A stretch of DNA of 64,000 nt from Gemmatimonadota bacterium (GTDB lineage: Bacteria > Gemmatimonadota > Gemmatimonadetes > Gemmatimonadales > Gemmatimonadaceae): NCBI GenBank assembly GCA_016714015.1, contig JADJNZ010000011.1, positions 62,001-126,000 on the forward strand, given 5' to 3'. Shown here piece by piece: positions 42,201 to 51,248 of this stretch. The translations under genes were made by a program, and so were the position numbers. How positions within the stretch are numbered: the stretch's first letter is position 1; every line of letters starts with the position of its first letter. The notes under the pieces were generated by a model that worked only from the letters and a program-made list of their open reading frames with translations, did not search any database and was not told the DNA's origin.

Positions 42201-43147
42201 ACGCGCGGCGCAGCACCTTCCTTCGCGCCGTGGCCATCGCCTGTGGCCGGGACGAGCCGGACCTCCCGACACAGACCACCGAGCATCGCTCGATCACCAC
42301 GCCGGAGACCTCTACCGTGGACGAGGCGGTCGCCGAGCGGCGTCTGATCCTCGTCTGCGAGGACCACCCCATCGCGCAGCGCGTGATCGAGAAGCAGCTG
42401 CGTGTGCTCGGCTACACCGCCGAGCTGCACAACAACGGGCACAGCGGGCTCACCGCGTGGCGCACCGGCCGGTACGGCCTCGTGCTGACCGATCTGCACA
42501 TGCCGGAGATGGACGGCCTGACGCTCGCACGCCGCATCCGCGCCGAGGAGAACCGTGACCCGTCGCTCGGGCGCACGCCGATCATCGCCCTGAGCGGCAA
42601 CGCGTTCGACGAGCAGCGGGTCGTCTGCGTGGAAGCCGGCATGGATGACTTCCTCGCGAAGCCGGCGCTGCTGAAGGAACTCGATGCGACGCTCCGCTTC
42701 TGGCTCCCGCCCTCCTCGCGTCCGGTGGGGGTGGATCAGAAGCCGGTCCCGTCGAGTGCGATGCCGGTGACGCTGCCCGCGCCCCTCAGCCACAAGGCCC
42801 TCAAGGAGAGCCTGGGCGACGATCCCGAGGTGTTGCGTGCCGCGCTCGGGGAGTTCCTCGAGGCCGACGCGGAGGACCTGGCGGCGCTGTGCACCGCGGT
42901 CGAGGCGGACGACCGCGTGAAGGTGGTGGGAACGGCGCATCGCATCGAGGGCGCGGCCCGGATGCTCGGTGCCATGCCGTACGCGCGGGCGGCCGAGCGG
43001 GTGAAGCGGCTGTTCGGCCTCGATCAGGACGCCGCCGAGCGGGCCGAGGCGGTGCAGCTCCTGCAGCAGGAGGGGGAACGCCTGCGCACGTGGCTGCACA
43101 CCACGCGCGACTGGTTCGAGCGCGTGACGGTGGGCGCGAACGGCTGA
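39215..43147 (+). CDS. BvgS-like multi-domain hybrid histidine kinase
   Basis: 1310 residues from ATG 39215, ribosome site GGAGGG inside the upstream gene. One membrane helix near 30-50, a periplasmic sensor of about 290 residues, a second helix near 345-365, two PAS domains (about 385-640), HisKA (ATMSHEIRTPMTG, His about 665), HATPase (NLLSNAVKFTARG; DTGAGIP; GGTGLGLAL), a degenerate receiver-like segment (about 905-1010), a true receiver (ILVCEDHPIAQRV; LVLTDLHMPEMDG) and a C-terminal HPt (VGTAHRIEGAARMLGA). This His-Asp-His chain ends ready to pass phosphate to a separate receiver, most simply the REC-EAL protein encoded just upstream. Confidence 0.93.
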   Translation: MLQELSQAAAQGVVGRDRLVRRLVAGGALSLVLLALALGWREQVSFLGNLEETARATRAQSASALAMRQSELARRIAALVQSRGGAAAAARSDLRAERQAGPDATEIVASDVTTRLAVGGVLALSAIEGTSRQPDAITNLVGSLSAQRLALEAEPEVEAVYLVVPDARVVSRVPYVNAEQIRLRQRDARLTEWFRVEVLDVPADAAERPGEAWLARDPATGTAVLRVDQSAWLGGTGSRASVIVTVPLRAYLRKLAAMNSPIPLLASLVDPTGVVVGTASQSGRVVETTLADLPVEVVQAIPSLDERFELVGTWFALRLPVEGTRFSTVIAVPATAVVLATLRRAAAELLLVVAVALALGILLWLVRRRVIAPAEQAVRDISAAESLVRDITDGVPGLAVFKVTREDSGRMRVDFVSRGAAAVLGVPAVAISADWENVHETVFPEEVAAVRAACERACIECAPWQQEFRVRRRDEERWVRVEARASRLTTGVELVGSWRDVTESREHTELLADAHRRLIELADGVPGAVIQWRITADGRQEVAFVGNRLPEIAGVGASDLYGGLHAFEQVQLAEDVDAVRRARQQAVVTETGYAVEYRVMHPGKGMRWLREEAVSHRVAGCIAAFTVHITDVTQQRKEAGELRRAKEEAEMATRAKSVFLATMSHEIRTPMTGISGMIEVLSRTVLDADQRSQLGTIADSARALRRILDDVLDFSRIEAGKMTVEKRPISIDDVIEGTAGLYAAAAEEKGVRLRATVDPRIGELVMGDAVRLRQVLGNLLSNAVKFTARGSVRLAVTQESVTDAERVLRFEVTDTGAGIPYEVQPRLFAPFERGEHEITTQVGGTGLGLALVRRIVDLMEGTVELRSLPGVGTSVQVRVPFERLHEETSEARISLAGLRVSILHDTEVDSRFLATLLEARGAQVLVVSPEQVGVVPEGTTADVVVTGPDVPREVQHALRARLAPGATGRTQVVRLFEGASLRPEVRGDGGVTLAPHARRSTFLRAVAIACGRDEPDLPTQTTEHRSITTPETSTVDEAVAERRLILVCEDHPIAQRVIEKQLRVLGYTAELHNNGHSGLTAWRTGRYGLVLTDLHMPEMDGLTLARRIRAEENRDPSLGRTPIIALSGNAFDEQRVVCVEAGMDDFLAKPALLKELDATLRFWLPPSSRPVGVDQKPVPSSAMPVTLPAPLSHKALKESLGDDPEVLRAALGEFLEADAEDLAALCTAVEADDRVKVVGTAHRIEGAARMLGAMPYARAAERVKRLFGLDQDAAERAEAVQLLQQEGERLRTWLHTTRDWFERVTVGANG

Positions 43148-43169
43148 GGCAACGGGCCGGTCACGGGGC

Positions 43170-43196
43170 TCAAGTCGATGCGCCCCGCGCCGATAC
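43170..43196 (+). promoter_or_regulatory. Sigma-28 (FliA) promoter of the MCP gene
   Basis: TCAAGTCG-N11-GCCGATAC, the best match in the window, in the 140-bp gap before the chemoreceptor gene, leader about 85 bases. Confidence 0.7.
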
Positions 43197-43287
43197 CACA
43201 GAGTGACAGTGTGACGCCCTCGGTCCGGGCCGCAGGTCCAGACCGGGATGGGTCACGTCTCGTGCCCTCTCATCGCCTCGATCCCCC

Positions 43288-45381
43288 ATGTTCAACTCCC
43301 TCGCCCTGCGCACGCGCATCCTCGCCCTCCCCGGCGTCGCGGCACTTGGCTTCGTGGTCACCCTCGCCGTCACCATCGGCTACGGGCGCCACGCGCAGCA
43401 GCAGCAACGGCTCGTCGAGACGAGCTACTCCCCGTCGCTGGCGCACAGCCAGCGGCTCGAGGTCGTGCTGGACGCGTACCAGCGCGCCCTCCAGGACGCG
43501 GTGGGGGCGAGCGACGTGGCCGCGGTCACGGCGGCGGACACCCTCGTCTCGACCTTCGATGCCGGCATCGACTCGCTCCGGCGCCTGCCGGTGAATGCCG
43601 CCCCCGCGCTCGACTCCATCGCGACCCCGTGGCGCTCGTACACGACGCTCGCCAAGCGCACCACCATCGCGATGATCGGCGGCGACATCTCCATGGAAGC
43701 GATGCAGGCGATGCGCGCCGGCGCGGCCGAGATGAAGACGCGCCTCAAGGACCGGACGCAGATGGAGCAGGAGCGGATCGCCGCGGCGTTCGCGAGCGCC
43801 CGCGCCGCGCAGTCGAGCGCCCTCTGGGCCGCGACCATCGTGCTGGTCATCGCGTTCGTCGCGCTGGCGGTGCTCGCCATCGGCACCGTCCGCAGCATCA
43901 CGAGCGCCATGCGCGAGCTCTCGACGGTGGCGGGCGAGATCGCCGCGGGCCGCATCGAGCAGCAGGTCACCGTCCGCGCCAATGACGAGATCGGGCAGCT
44001 GGCCGACGCGTTCCGGGGCATGATCGAGTACGTCGGCGGGATCGCGCACGCCGCGGATCGCCTCGCCGCCGGCGACCTCGAGGCGCGTGTCGCGCCGCGC
44101 TCGCCCGAGGATGTCCTCAGCCGCAACATGAACCGTGCCGCCGACACGCTGCGCGCGATCATCGGTGAGGCGCAGCAACTCATCGCGGCCGGCCGCGCCG
44201 GCAAGCTCCAGGTGCGCGGCGATGCCGCTCGCTTCGAAGGAGCGTATCGCGAGCTGATCAGCGGGACCAATGCCATGCTCGACGCCGTGGTGGAGCCGGT
44301 GCGGGCCGCGCGCGAGGTCCTCGAGCGCGTCGCCGAGCGCGACCTCACGGTCCGCGTCGAGGGCGAATACCAGGGCGAGCATGCGGCGGTGACGCAGGCG
44401 CTCAACACGGCGCTCGATCACATCGAGGGCGCGTTCGCCTCGCTGTCCGCGACGATCACGCAGGTCAACGCGGCCGGGGCCGAGATCGGTGCCGGCAGCT
44501 CGGAACTCGCCAGCTCGTCCTCCGACCAGGCCGGCGCACTCGACCAGGTCACGCACCGCCTGCAGGCCGTCGACGAGCGCATCAAGGCCAACGCGCAGGA
44601 CGCCAACGAGGGCCGTGCGACGATGGAGCGTGTGCGCACGGTGACCGAGGAGGGCGTGCAGCGCATGCAGGCCCTCGCCGCCGCGGTCGCCGAGATCAAG
44701 AAGTCCGCCGACGACACCGCGCGCATCGTCAAGTCGATCGACGAGATCGCCTTCCAGACGAACCTGCTCGCGCTCAATGCCGCCGTGGAAGCGGCGCGCG
44801 CCGGTGACGCCGGCCGCGGGTTCGCCGTCGTCGCCGACGAGGTCCGTTCCCTCGCCATCCGCGCCGCCGATGCCGCGCGCAACACCGCCACGCTCATCGA
44901 GGAGTCGGTGCAGAAGGCGGAGCAGGGCGTCACGCTCAACCAGGGAGTCTCGCGCCGTCTCGGCGAGATCCGCGAGGGTGTCGAGGCCGCCAGCGGCATG
45001 ATGGCGAACATCGCGCAGAAGACCGTCGAGCAGACGCAGGACCTCGCCGAGATCACCTCGGCGATGTCGCAGATCGGCACGCTGACGCAGCGCACCGCGG
45101 CCAACGCCGAGGAGTTCGCCGGGGCGAGCGCCGAGTTGTCGGCGCAGGCGAGCGAGATGCAGGTGCTCGCGCAGAACTTCCGCGTCTCGACCGCGGCCGG
45201 GCGTCCGGCGAACGCGCGCCCCCGCGGCGCCGCCCGGTCCGCCACGCCTGCGCGCCCGCTCCCGCGGTCCGTCTCGGCACCGGCCAAGCGCGCGTCACGT
45301 CCTGCCCCGTCGGCCACGGCAGCCGCCCGCGCGATCCCGTTCGAGGCCGACGAGACGGATGACGTCCTCGGCGGGTTCTGA
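43288..45381 (+). CDS. Methyl-accepting chemotaxis protein
   Basis: 697 residues. Helix 10-32, a periplasmic four-helix-type sensor (about 33-185), helix 188-210, one HAMP at 211-265 and further HAMP-like helices (about 275-400), then the signalling domain with the hairpin tip [18 protein letters not shown]. The C-terminus has an Ala/Pro/Arg-rich tether of about 50 residues ending [13 protein letters not shown], which is not the CheR/CheB-binding NWETF pentapeptide. It has its own FliA-type promoter. It is the only chemoreceptor in the window. Confidence 0.96.
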   Translation: MFNSLALRTRILALPGVAALGFVVTLAVTIGYGRHAQQQQRLVETSYSPSLAHSQRLEVVLDAYQRALQDAVGASDVAAVTAADTLVSTFDAGIDSLRRLPVNAAPALDSIATPWRSYTTLAKRTTIAMIGGDISMEAMQAMRAGAAEMKTRLKDRTQMEQERIAAAFASARAAQSSALWAATIVLVIAFVALAVLAIGTVRSITSAMRELSTVAGEIAAGRIEQQVTVRANDEIGQLADAFRGMIEYVGGIAHAADRLAAGDLEARVAPRSPEDVLSRNMNRAADTLRAIIGEAQQLIAAGRAGKLQVRGDAARFEGAYRELISGTNAMLDAVVEPVRAAREVLERVAERDLTVRVEGEYQGEHAAVTQALNTALDHIEGAFASLSATITQVNAAGAEIGAGSSELASSSSDQAGALDQVTHRLQAVDERIKANAQDANEGRATMERVRTVTEEGVQRMQALAAAVAEIKKSADDTARIVKSIDEIAFQTNLLALNAAVEAARAGDAGRGFAVVADEVRSLAIRAADAARNTATLIEESVQKAEQGVTLNQGVSRRLGEIREGVEAASGMMANIAQKTVEQTQDLAEITSAMSQIGTLTQRTAANAEEFAGASAELSAQASEMQVLAQNFRVSTAAGRPANARPRGAARSATPARPLPRSVSAPAKRASRPAPSATAAARAIPFEADETDDVLGGF

Positions 45382-45385
45382 TCCC

Positions 45386-45420
45386 CTCCGTCTCCGCGCC
45401 GCTCACGGCGCGTGACGGAG
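45386..45420. terminator. Bidirectional terminator between MCP and kinase genes
   Basis: CTCCGTC-tcc-GCGCCG-CTCA-CGGCGC-gt-GACGGAG, a two-part stem of 13 bp, 5 bp after the MCP stop and 11 bp after the convergent kinase stop. Confidence 0.7.
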
Positions 45421-45430
45421 CGGGAACAGG

Positions 45431-48109
45431 TCAGGTCGACGCCGGGCGGTCCAGCGCGGCGCGCACGCGCCGCGCGAGGATAGCCGGCGAGTAGGGCTTG
45501 GGCAGGAAATCGGCATCGGCGTGGAGCACGCCGTGCTTGCTGATCACGTCCTCGGTGTAGCCCGAGGCGAAGAGGATCCGGAGGTCGGGGCGGATCGCGC
45601 GCAGGCGGTCGGCGAGCTCGCGCCCCTTCATCTCCGGCATCACGACGTCGGTGAGCACGAGGTCGATCCGCTCGGTCATCGGCTCGAGCGCCTTGAGCGC
45701 CGCGGCCCCGGTGCGATAGGCGAGCACCTCGTAGCCGAGGCCCGAGAGCACCCGGACCGCGAGCGCTCGGATCGCATCCTCGTCCTCCACCACCGCGATC
45801 GTCTCGGTCCCGTGCGGCAGCGTCCCCGTCGACGGGGAGATGCGCGGCGACTCGTCCGCGTTCACGCGTGGCAGGTAGATCTTGAAGGTCGTGCCGTGGT
45901 CGAGCTCCGAGTAGACCTCGATGCGGCCCTTGTTCTGCGAGACGGCGCCGAAGACCATCGGCAGGCCGAGCCCCGTCCCGCGCCCCGGCTCCTTGGTGGT
46001 GAAGAAGGGCTCGAACAGGTGCGAGCGCACCTCCTCCGTCATCCCGCTCCCCGTATCCGACACCGCAAGGAGGATGTGCTCCCCCGGGTCCGTCTCGGGG
46101 TGCCGCTCGCGATACCGCGTGTCGAGGATGACGTTCGACGTCTCGATGGTCAGGACGCCGCCGTTCGGCATCGCATCCCGCGCGTTGACCGCGAGGTTCA
46201 CGAGGATCTGCTCGGCCTGCGTGGGGTCGAACCGCACCAGGCCGAGGTCCGGCGCGGTGGTCAGCCGGAGCTCGATGTCCTCGCCGAGGAGCCGGGAGAG
46301 CATCGCGTGCATGCGCGTGACCGACTCGTTGAGGTCGAGCACGCGCGGGTGGATGATCTGCTTGCGCGAGAAGGCCAGCAGTTGCTGCGTGAGGCCGGTG
46401 GCCGACTCGATGGCCCGGTCCACCTCGGCGAGGTCGGGGTAGACCGCGTGCCCGGCCCCCAGCTCGAGGCGGACCAGGTCGAGGTAGCCCTTCATGACCG
46501 TGAGCAGGTTGTTGAAGTCGTGGGCGACGCCGCCGGCCAGCCGCCCCACGGTCTGGATCTTCTGCGACTGGAGCAGCTGGGACTGCATCCGCTTGGCCTC
46601 CGTGACGTCCACGAAGGAGGCGAGCAGGCCCGCCGGCGTCCCGTCCGCGTCGTGGAACACGTTGGCGCTGTACTGGAAGGTCCCGATGCTCCCGCCGACC
46701 CGGGGTGCCGTCATCTCGCCGCTGTCGCCGCCGGTCGCCAGCAGTCGGGCGTGGACCGCGTCCGCCTGCGCCCCCGAGGCCCAGAACTCACGCGCGAAGC
46801 GGCCGAGCACCTCGGAGGCGTGCCGGTACCCCCACATCGTCAGGAGGGCCTGGTTCACGTACGTGAGCCGTCCGTCGAGCTCGGAGATGGCGATGCCGTT
46901 GAGCGAGGACGCGATCGCGGCGTTCAGCCGCAGCAGCTCCGCCTGCGCGCGCTTGCGCTCGCTGATGTCGGTGATGCTCCCGCGGACCAGGCGATGCGAC
47001 GCGGAGGGGAGGCGGACCAGGCGTACCTCGGTGGGGATCTCGCGACCGTCGGTCGCGCGGTGCACCCACTCGAACACCGGCGTCTCCCCCTCGAGCGCCG
47101 CGGCGATGTGCCGACCGGCGAGCTCGTCGGACCGGGCACCGCCCGGCTGGAGCCGCGGGCTCACGTCGAGCGGGGAGCTCGCGAGGATCGCCGTGGTGTC
47201 GAGCCCGAAGAGCGTGAGGGCGTGGCGGTTCGCATCCGTGAAGTGCCCGGAATCGACATCGAAGACCACGATCGCCTCCGGCGCCGTCTCGATCTGCACG
47301 CGGAAACGCTCCTCGCTCTCGATGAGCCGCTGCTGCGCTCGCTGCTGCTCCGTCACGTCGGTGATGAACCCGTGCCAGAGCGTGCTCCCGTCGGCGAGAC
47401 GCTCCGGGCGCGCGCGACCATCGAGCCAGCGCTCGCCGCGCTCGGGGAGTTGCACGCGATATCGGTGGTTCCAGGGCGACAACGCGCGCGCCGACTCCTG
47501 GATGGTCGCCGCGACCTCCGCGAGGTCGTCGGGATGCAGCCGCGTGAAGACCTGCGTCGCATCCTCCCGCACCTCCGCGGGCGTGACCTCGTAGATCTCC
47601 GCGATCGCCTCGCTCGCGAACGGGAAGCAGCTGCTGCCGTCGGGACGCAGCAGGTACTGGTAGATCACGCCGGGCACCTGGCGCGCGAGGTTCGTGAGCA
47701 GCGCCGAGCCGGCGCGCAGGCGTTCCTCCATCACCGTGCGCCGGGTCACGTCCGCGATCGTCGCGTAGCACCGGTCGATCGTGCCGTCGGGTCGCCGCTC
47801 GGCCACGAGGTCGAGCATCGCGTGGATCACGCGCCCGTCCTTCGCGATGAAGCGCTTGTCCTTCCGGTAGCCATCCCGCAGGCCGCGCGCGACCTCGTCG
47901 AATGCCGCCAAGTCGGCGGCGACATCGTCCGGGTGCGTCAGCTCGGTGAAGGTGCGCGCGAGCAACTCCTCCCGCGTGTAGCCGAGCAGGTCGCAGAGCG
48001 CGTCATTGACGCGCAACCAGCGGCGGGTGGACGTCGAGGCCACGGCCATGCCGATGAACGGCAGGTCGTAGAAGCGCCCGTACTCCGCGGTCCGCGAGAG
48101 GTCGTCCAT
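45431..48109 (-). CDS. Cytoplasmic multi-PAS hybrid histidine kinase
   Basis: 892 residues from ATG 48107-48109. Four PAS/PAC units (about 1-510: for example FIGMAVASTSTRRWLRVNDA and the PAC piece IARDGRVIHAMLDLV-like AKDGRVIHAMLDLVAER), HisKA with His about 529 (GRLAGGVAHDFNNLLTVM), HATPase (LAVNARDAMPNGG; DTGSGMTEE; GRGTGLGLPMV) and a C-terminal receiver (IAVVEDEDAIRAL; LVLTDVVMPEMKG; KPYSPA). No membrane segments. It is separated by 75 bp from the upstream kinase on the same strand. Signal and target unknown. Confidence 0.92.
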   Translation of the reverse strand: MDDLSRTAEYGRFYDLPFIGMAVASTSTRRWLRVNDALCDLLGYTREELLARTFTELTHPDDVAADLAAFDEVARGLRDGYRKDKRFIAKDGRVIHAMLDLVAERRPDGTIDRCYATIADVTRRTVMEERLRAGSALLTNLARQVPGVIYQYLLRPDGSSCFPFASEAIAEIYEVTPAEVREDATQVFTRLHPDDLAEVAATIQESARALSPWNHRYRVQLPERGERWLDGRARPERLADGSTLWHGFITDVTEQQRAQQRLIESEERFRVQIETAPEAIVVFDVDSGHFTDANRHALTLFGLDTTAILASSPLDVSPRLQPGGARSDELAGRHIAAALEGETPVFEWVHRATDGREIPTEVRLVRLPSASHRLVRGSITDISERKRAQAELLRLNAAIASSLNGIAISELDGRLTYVNQALLTMWGYRHASEVLGRFAREFWASGAQADAVHARLLATGGDSGEMTAPRVGGSIGTFQYSANVFHDADGTPAGLLASFVDVTEAKRMQSQLLQSQKIQTVGRLAGGVAHDFNNLLTVMKGYLDLVRLELGAGHAVYPDLAEVDRAIESATGLTQQLLAFSRKQIIHPRVLDLNESVTRMHAMLSRLLGEDIELRLTTAPDLGLVRFDPTQAEQILVNLAVNARDAMPNGGVLTIETSNVILDTRYRERHPETDPGEHILLAVSDTGSGMTEEVRSHLFEPFFTTKEPGRGTGLGLPMVFGAVSQNKGRIEVYSELDHGTTFKIYLPRVNADESPRISPSTGTLPHGTETIAVVEDEDAIRALAVRVLSGLGYEVLAYRTGAAALKALEPMTERIDLVLTDVVMPEMKGRELADRLRAIRPDLRILFASGYTEDVISKHGVLHADADFLPKPYSPAILARRVRAALDRPAST

Positions 48110-48184
48110 GCCCCTCGAACTTGCCCTCGCGCGCCGGATTGCGCTACCGCGAGTCGCCCCGTCGCGGCGGGCGAGGGTCCGTCC

Positions 48185-51100
48185 TCAGACCGCGATCCGC
48201 TCCATCCCCGCCGGCCGGCGCTCCAGCGCGCCCTGGATCGCCTCGGGGGTGATCGGCTTGATCACCACGTCGTTCATCCCCGCCGCGAGGTACTTGTCCC
48301 GCTCGTCCGGCGACGCGGACGTCCCGAGCGCCACGATGTGCGGCGTGCCGTGCGGCGCCGGGAGCGACCGGATCATCTGCGTGGCGTGGAGCCCGTCGAG
48401 CTGCGGCATCTGGATGTCCATGAAGATGATGTCGAACTCGTGCCGGCTCGCCTGCCGGACCGCTTCGGCCCCGTCCCCCACGACCTCCACTCGGCAGCCG
48501 AGGCGCTGCAGCAGATTGGTCGCGACGATCTGGTTCACCCGGTTGTCCTCGGCCAGGAGCACCCGGATCCGGTTGTCGATGACGGGCGCCGGCGCCTGGT
48601 GCCGGCGCGCCGACGACTCCTCGACGATCGGGATGTGCCCATCGACCTTCTCGCCGGCCGGCCGGTGCTGATGCGTCACCGACAGCGTCTCGCCGCGGAT
48701 GATCGGGCCCTTGCCGCGCTCGGGCTTCGGCTTCTGCACCACCGCCGCCAGCGTGCGCGAGAGCGACTGCGCGCCGAACGGCTTGGCGAGCACCGCGTCG
48801 CATCCCGCCGCGCCGAGGCGGTCGGCCTCGCCCGCGGCCAGGCCGCTGTTGGCGATGAGGAGGCCCACGCCGGCGATCGCCGGGTCGGCGCGGAGCCGAC
48901 GAGCGAAGGCGTCGCCATGCTCGCCCACCGTCTGCCGGTCGATCAGCGCCACCTCCACCGGGTCGCCGTCCGCCGCGGCACGCTTGAGGTGGCCGATCGC
49001 CTCCTCCGGCGTGGTCGTGGTCTCCACGCGCATGCCGAAGCCGCGCAGCACCTCCCGCGTCACCTGCGCGTCGGCGGCCGAGCTGTCGACGACGAGGGCG
49101 CGTTGCCCGGCCAGCGTCGACACATGCGCCGCATCGGGCGCCTCGGCGACGTCCGCCACCTTGAGCTTGACGGTGAACTTGAAGGTCGTGCCCTCGCCCT
49201 GGAGGCTCTTCACCTCGAGTTTGCCGCGCATCAGCTCGGCGAGGTGCTTCGCCATGCTGATCCCCAGACCGCCGCCCGCGAGCTTGCTCACCGTCGTGTG
49301 GTCCTTCGCGAGCAGGCGCCGCTGCGTCTCGGCGTCCATCCCGGGGCCATTGTCGCGCACTTCCACGCGGAGCGTCACGTCGGCGTCGTCGCGCTCCCCT
49401 TCGAGGCGGATCTCGACGCGGCCGCCCGGCGTGAACTTGATCGCGTTCCCCAGGAGGTTGATCAGCACCTGCCGGAAACGGCTCGCGTCGCCGATCACCC
49501 AGGCGGGCGTGCGCTCGTGGATGCGCGTGGAGAGCGCGGTCCCGTTGGCGTCCGCCTGCGGTGCGCTCAGGCCCGCGACCTCCGTGACCGCCGCGCGCAC
49601 GTCGAACGGCGCCTCCACCAGCTGCAGGGCCCCCGACTCGATCTTCGCGAGGTCGAGCACGTCGGTCACGAACGTCATCATCGTCTGCGAGGACCGCATC
49701 ATCGACTCGACGTACCCCTGCTGCACCGGCGAAAGGGAGGTGTCCTTGAGCATGTGCGCCATCCCCATCACGCGGCTCATCGGCGTGCGGATGCCCTGGT
49801 GCATCACCGTGAGCAGCTGCTGCTGCGCCTCGCGCGAGCGGGCCGTCTCGGTCTTCGCGTCCTTCAGCGCCTTGTCCGCGCCATGCTGGGCGGTCCGGTC
49901 CATGAGCACGACGATGTGGATCCGCGCGTCGAGCGAGTGTCCCGTCCCCACCCGCACCTCCACCGGCTGCTCGTCGCCATCGGCGCGGCGGGCGTGCGCC
50001 TCGCGACCGCTGCCATCGAGCCACTCGGCGATCCGGTCGGGATGGAACGACTTCGCGTTACGGAGCCAGCGGTCGATCGAGGTCCCCACGAGCTGCTCGG
50101 GCGATGCGGCGAGCAACGCGACCGCGCGCTTGTTGGCGCGCGTGATCGTGCCGCGCGCATCGGTCACCAGGACCGCGTTCGGCGCCGACTCCACCACCAC
50201 GAGCAATTCCTCGCGTCGGGCGCGGCTCTCGCGCCGCAGGCGCGCGATGCCCCGCTGCTGCACCACGACCATCGCCGCGGCGAGACCGAGCAGGCCGGCG
50301 AGGAGGAAGCCGAGCGGCAGGCCAAGGATCCGGCTTGCGGCGTGCGCCTCCACTTCGAACACCACGCGCGCGGCGAGCGGCGAGGCGGGCGCCCAGGCGC
50401 CCATCACCGCGCGTCCGCCCGGGCCGACGTACGGCCGTCGGGTGATCCCCTCGGGCGCGGTCGCGCCAGCGATCGCGGCGGTGCGGGCTGCCGGTCCGTC
50501 GGCGCTCCCGGTCGCGGAGAGGATCATCCCGTCATCATCGATGAGGTAGGGATCGGCCGCGGCCCCAGGGCCGCGCGCGAACCGGACGCGCCGCAGTGGG
50601 GCGTCGGCATCGTAGAAGAACGCGAGGACCGCCACCGTCTCGCCCGTCGGGCCGCGCACCGGCGCCGCGGAGACGAGGAGCCACATCCCGGCGTTCTGCC
50701 CGCCGCGCGAGGCGGTAGGCCACAGGGGACCGGCGACCGACGCGGTCCCGGTCCGCGCCCGCTGGATCGCCGCCACGCGTTGGCCGAGCATCGGGTCGGT
50801 GAGCAGCTGCGGTGACGTCGAGGCGAGGATGGCCCCCTGGGGCGAGAAGAGCGCGATGGCGCGGATGCCGTCCGTGCTCGCCGCGTTCTTCGCGAGCGCG
50901 CCGAGCGCCGCCGGGATCGTGCCCGAAGCGGACGCGAGCGCGGGATCGTCGGCCCACTGCTTGGCGCGGAGGAGCTCGTCCGCCTCCCACTGCGACACCG
51001 CGAGCGAGGCGCGCTGCACGCCGTCCTTGAGGTGCACCACCACCTCGCGCTCCTCGTCGCGGGCGTACGAGACGAGCCCCGCCGCGCTCGCGCCGAGCGC

Positions 51101-51190
51101 GAGCACGATCAGGGCGGGGATCACGTAGACCGGGAGGCGCGGCGGCCGCACGTCGGGTGCGGCGGCCTTCGGGTGCGCGGGGGGCGTCAT
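48185..51190 (-). CDS. Membrane hybrid histidine kinase with two receivers
   Basis: 1001 residues from ATG 51188-51190. Helix at about 20-45, a dCACHE-like extracytoplasmic sensor (about 46-280), helix about 285-310 (LPLGFLLAGLLGLAAAMVVV), a PAS domain (about 325-440), HisKA with His about 464 (VMHQGIRTPMSRVMGM), HATPase (NLLGNAIKFTPGGRVEI; DNGPGMDAET), then a degenerate receiver (ALVVDSSAADAQV; LIDRQTVGEHG, Asp kept but shifted context) and an intact receiver (VLLAEDNRVNQIV; FMDIQMPQLDG). Barb/GacS-like layout without HPt. Ends 75 bp before the next kinase. Confidence 0.92.
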   Translation of the reverse strand: MTPPAHPKAAAPDVRPPRLPVYVIPALIVLALGASAAGLVSYARDEEREVVVHLKDGVQRASLAVSQWEADELLRAKQWADDPALASASGTIPAALGALAKNAASTDGIRAIALFSPQGAILASTSPQLLTDPMLGQRVAAIQRARTGTASVAGPLWPTASRGGQNAGMWLLVSAAPVRGPTGETVAVLAFFYDADAPLRRVRFARGPGAAADPYLIDDDGMILSATGSADGPAARTAAIAGATAPEGITRRPYVGPGGRAVMGAWAPASPLAARVVFEVEAHAASRILGLPLGFLLAGLLGLAAAMVVVQQRGIARLRRESRARREELLVVVESAPNAVLVTDARGTITRANKRAVALLAASPEQLVGTSIDRWLRNAKSFHPDRIAEWLDGSGREAHARRADGDEQPVEVRVGTGHSLDARIHIVVLMDRTAQHGADKALKDAKTETARSREAQQQLLTVMHQGIRTPMSRVMGMAHMLKDTSLSPVQQGYVESMMRSSQTMMTFVTDVLDLAKIESGALQLVEAPFDVRAAVTEVAGLSAPQADANGTALSTRIHERTPAWVIGDASRFRQVLINLLGNAIKFTPGGRVEIRLEGERDDADVTLRVEVRDNGPGMDAETQRRLLAKDHTTVSKLAGGGLGISMAKHLAELMRGKLEVKSLQGEGTTFKFTVKLKVADVAEAPDAAHVSTLAGQRALVVDSSAADAQVTREVLRGFGMRVETTTTPEEAIGHLKRAAADGDPVEVALIDRQTVGEHGDAFARRLRADPAIAGVGLLIANSGLAAGEADRLGAAGCDAVLAKPFGAQSLSRTLAAVVQKPKPERGKGPIIRGETLSVTHQHRPAGEKVDGHIPIVEESSARRHQAPAPVIDNRIRVLLAEDNRVNQIVATNLLQRLGCRVEVVGDGAEAVRQASRHEFDIIFMDIQMPQLDGLHATQMIRSLPAPHGTPHIVALGTSASPDERDKYLAAGMNDVVIKPITPEAIQGALERRPAGMERIAV

Positions 51191-51248
51191 GTCCTGAGTA
51201 TCGGCCCGACTTGGCGCCGGATGACCGGGACCGCCCCGGGCCGGGCGA

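Noticed and set aside
45521..50815. A 1764-codon open frame on the plus strand opposite two histidine kinase genes
   Set aside because: High GC makes long antisense frames without stops. The sequence is Arg/Glu/Gly/Asp-rich without domains, while the minus strand has complete kinase domains.
51190..51204. GCCGATAC before the kinase at 51190 as a sigma-28 promoter
   Set aside because: No -35 box at the right distance and the start of transcription would fall on the ATG.
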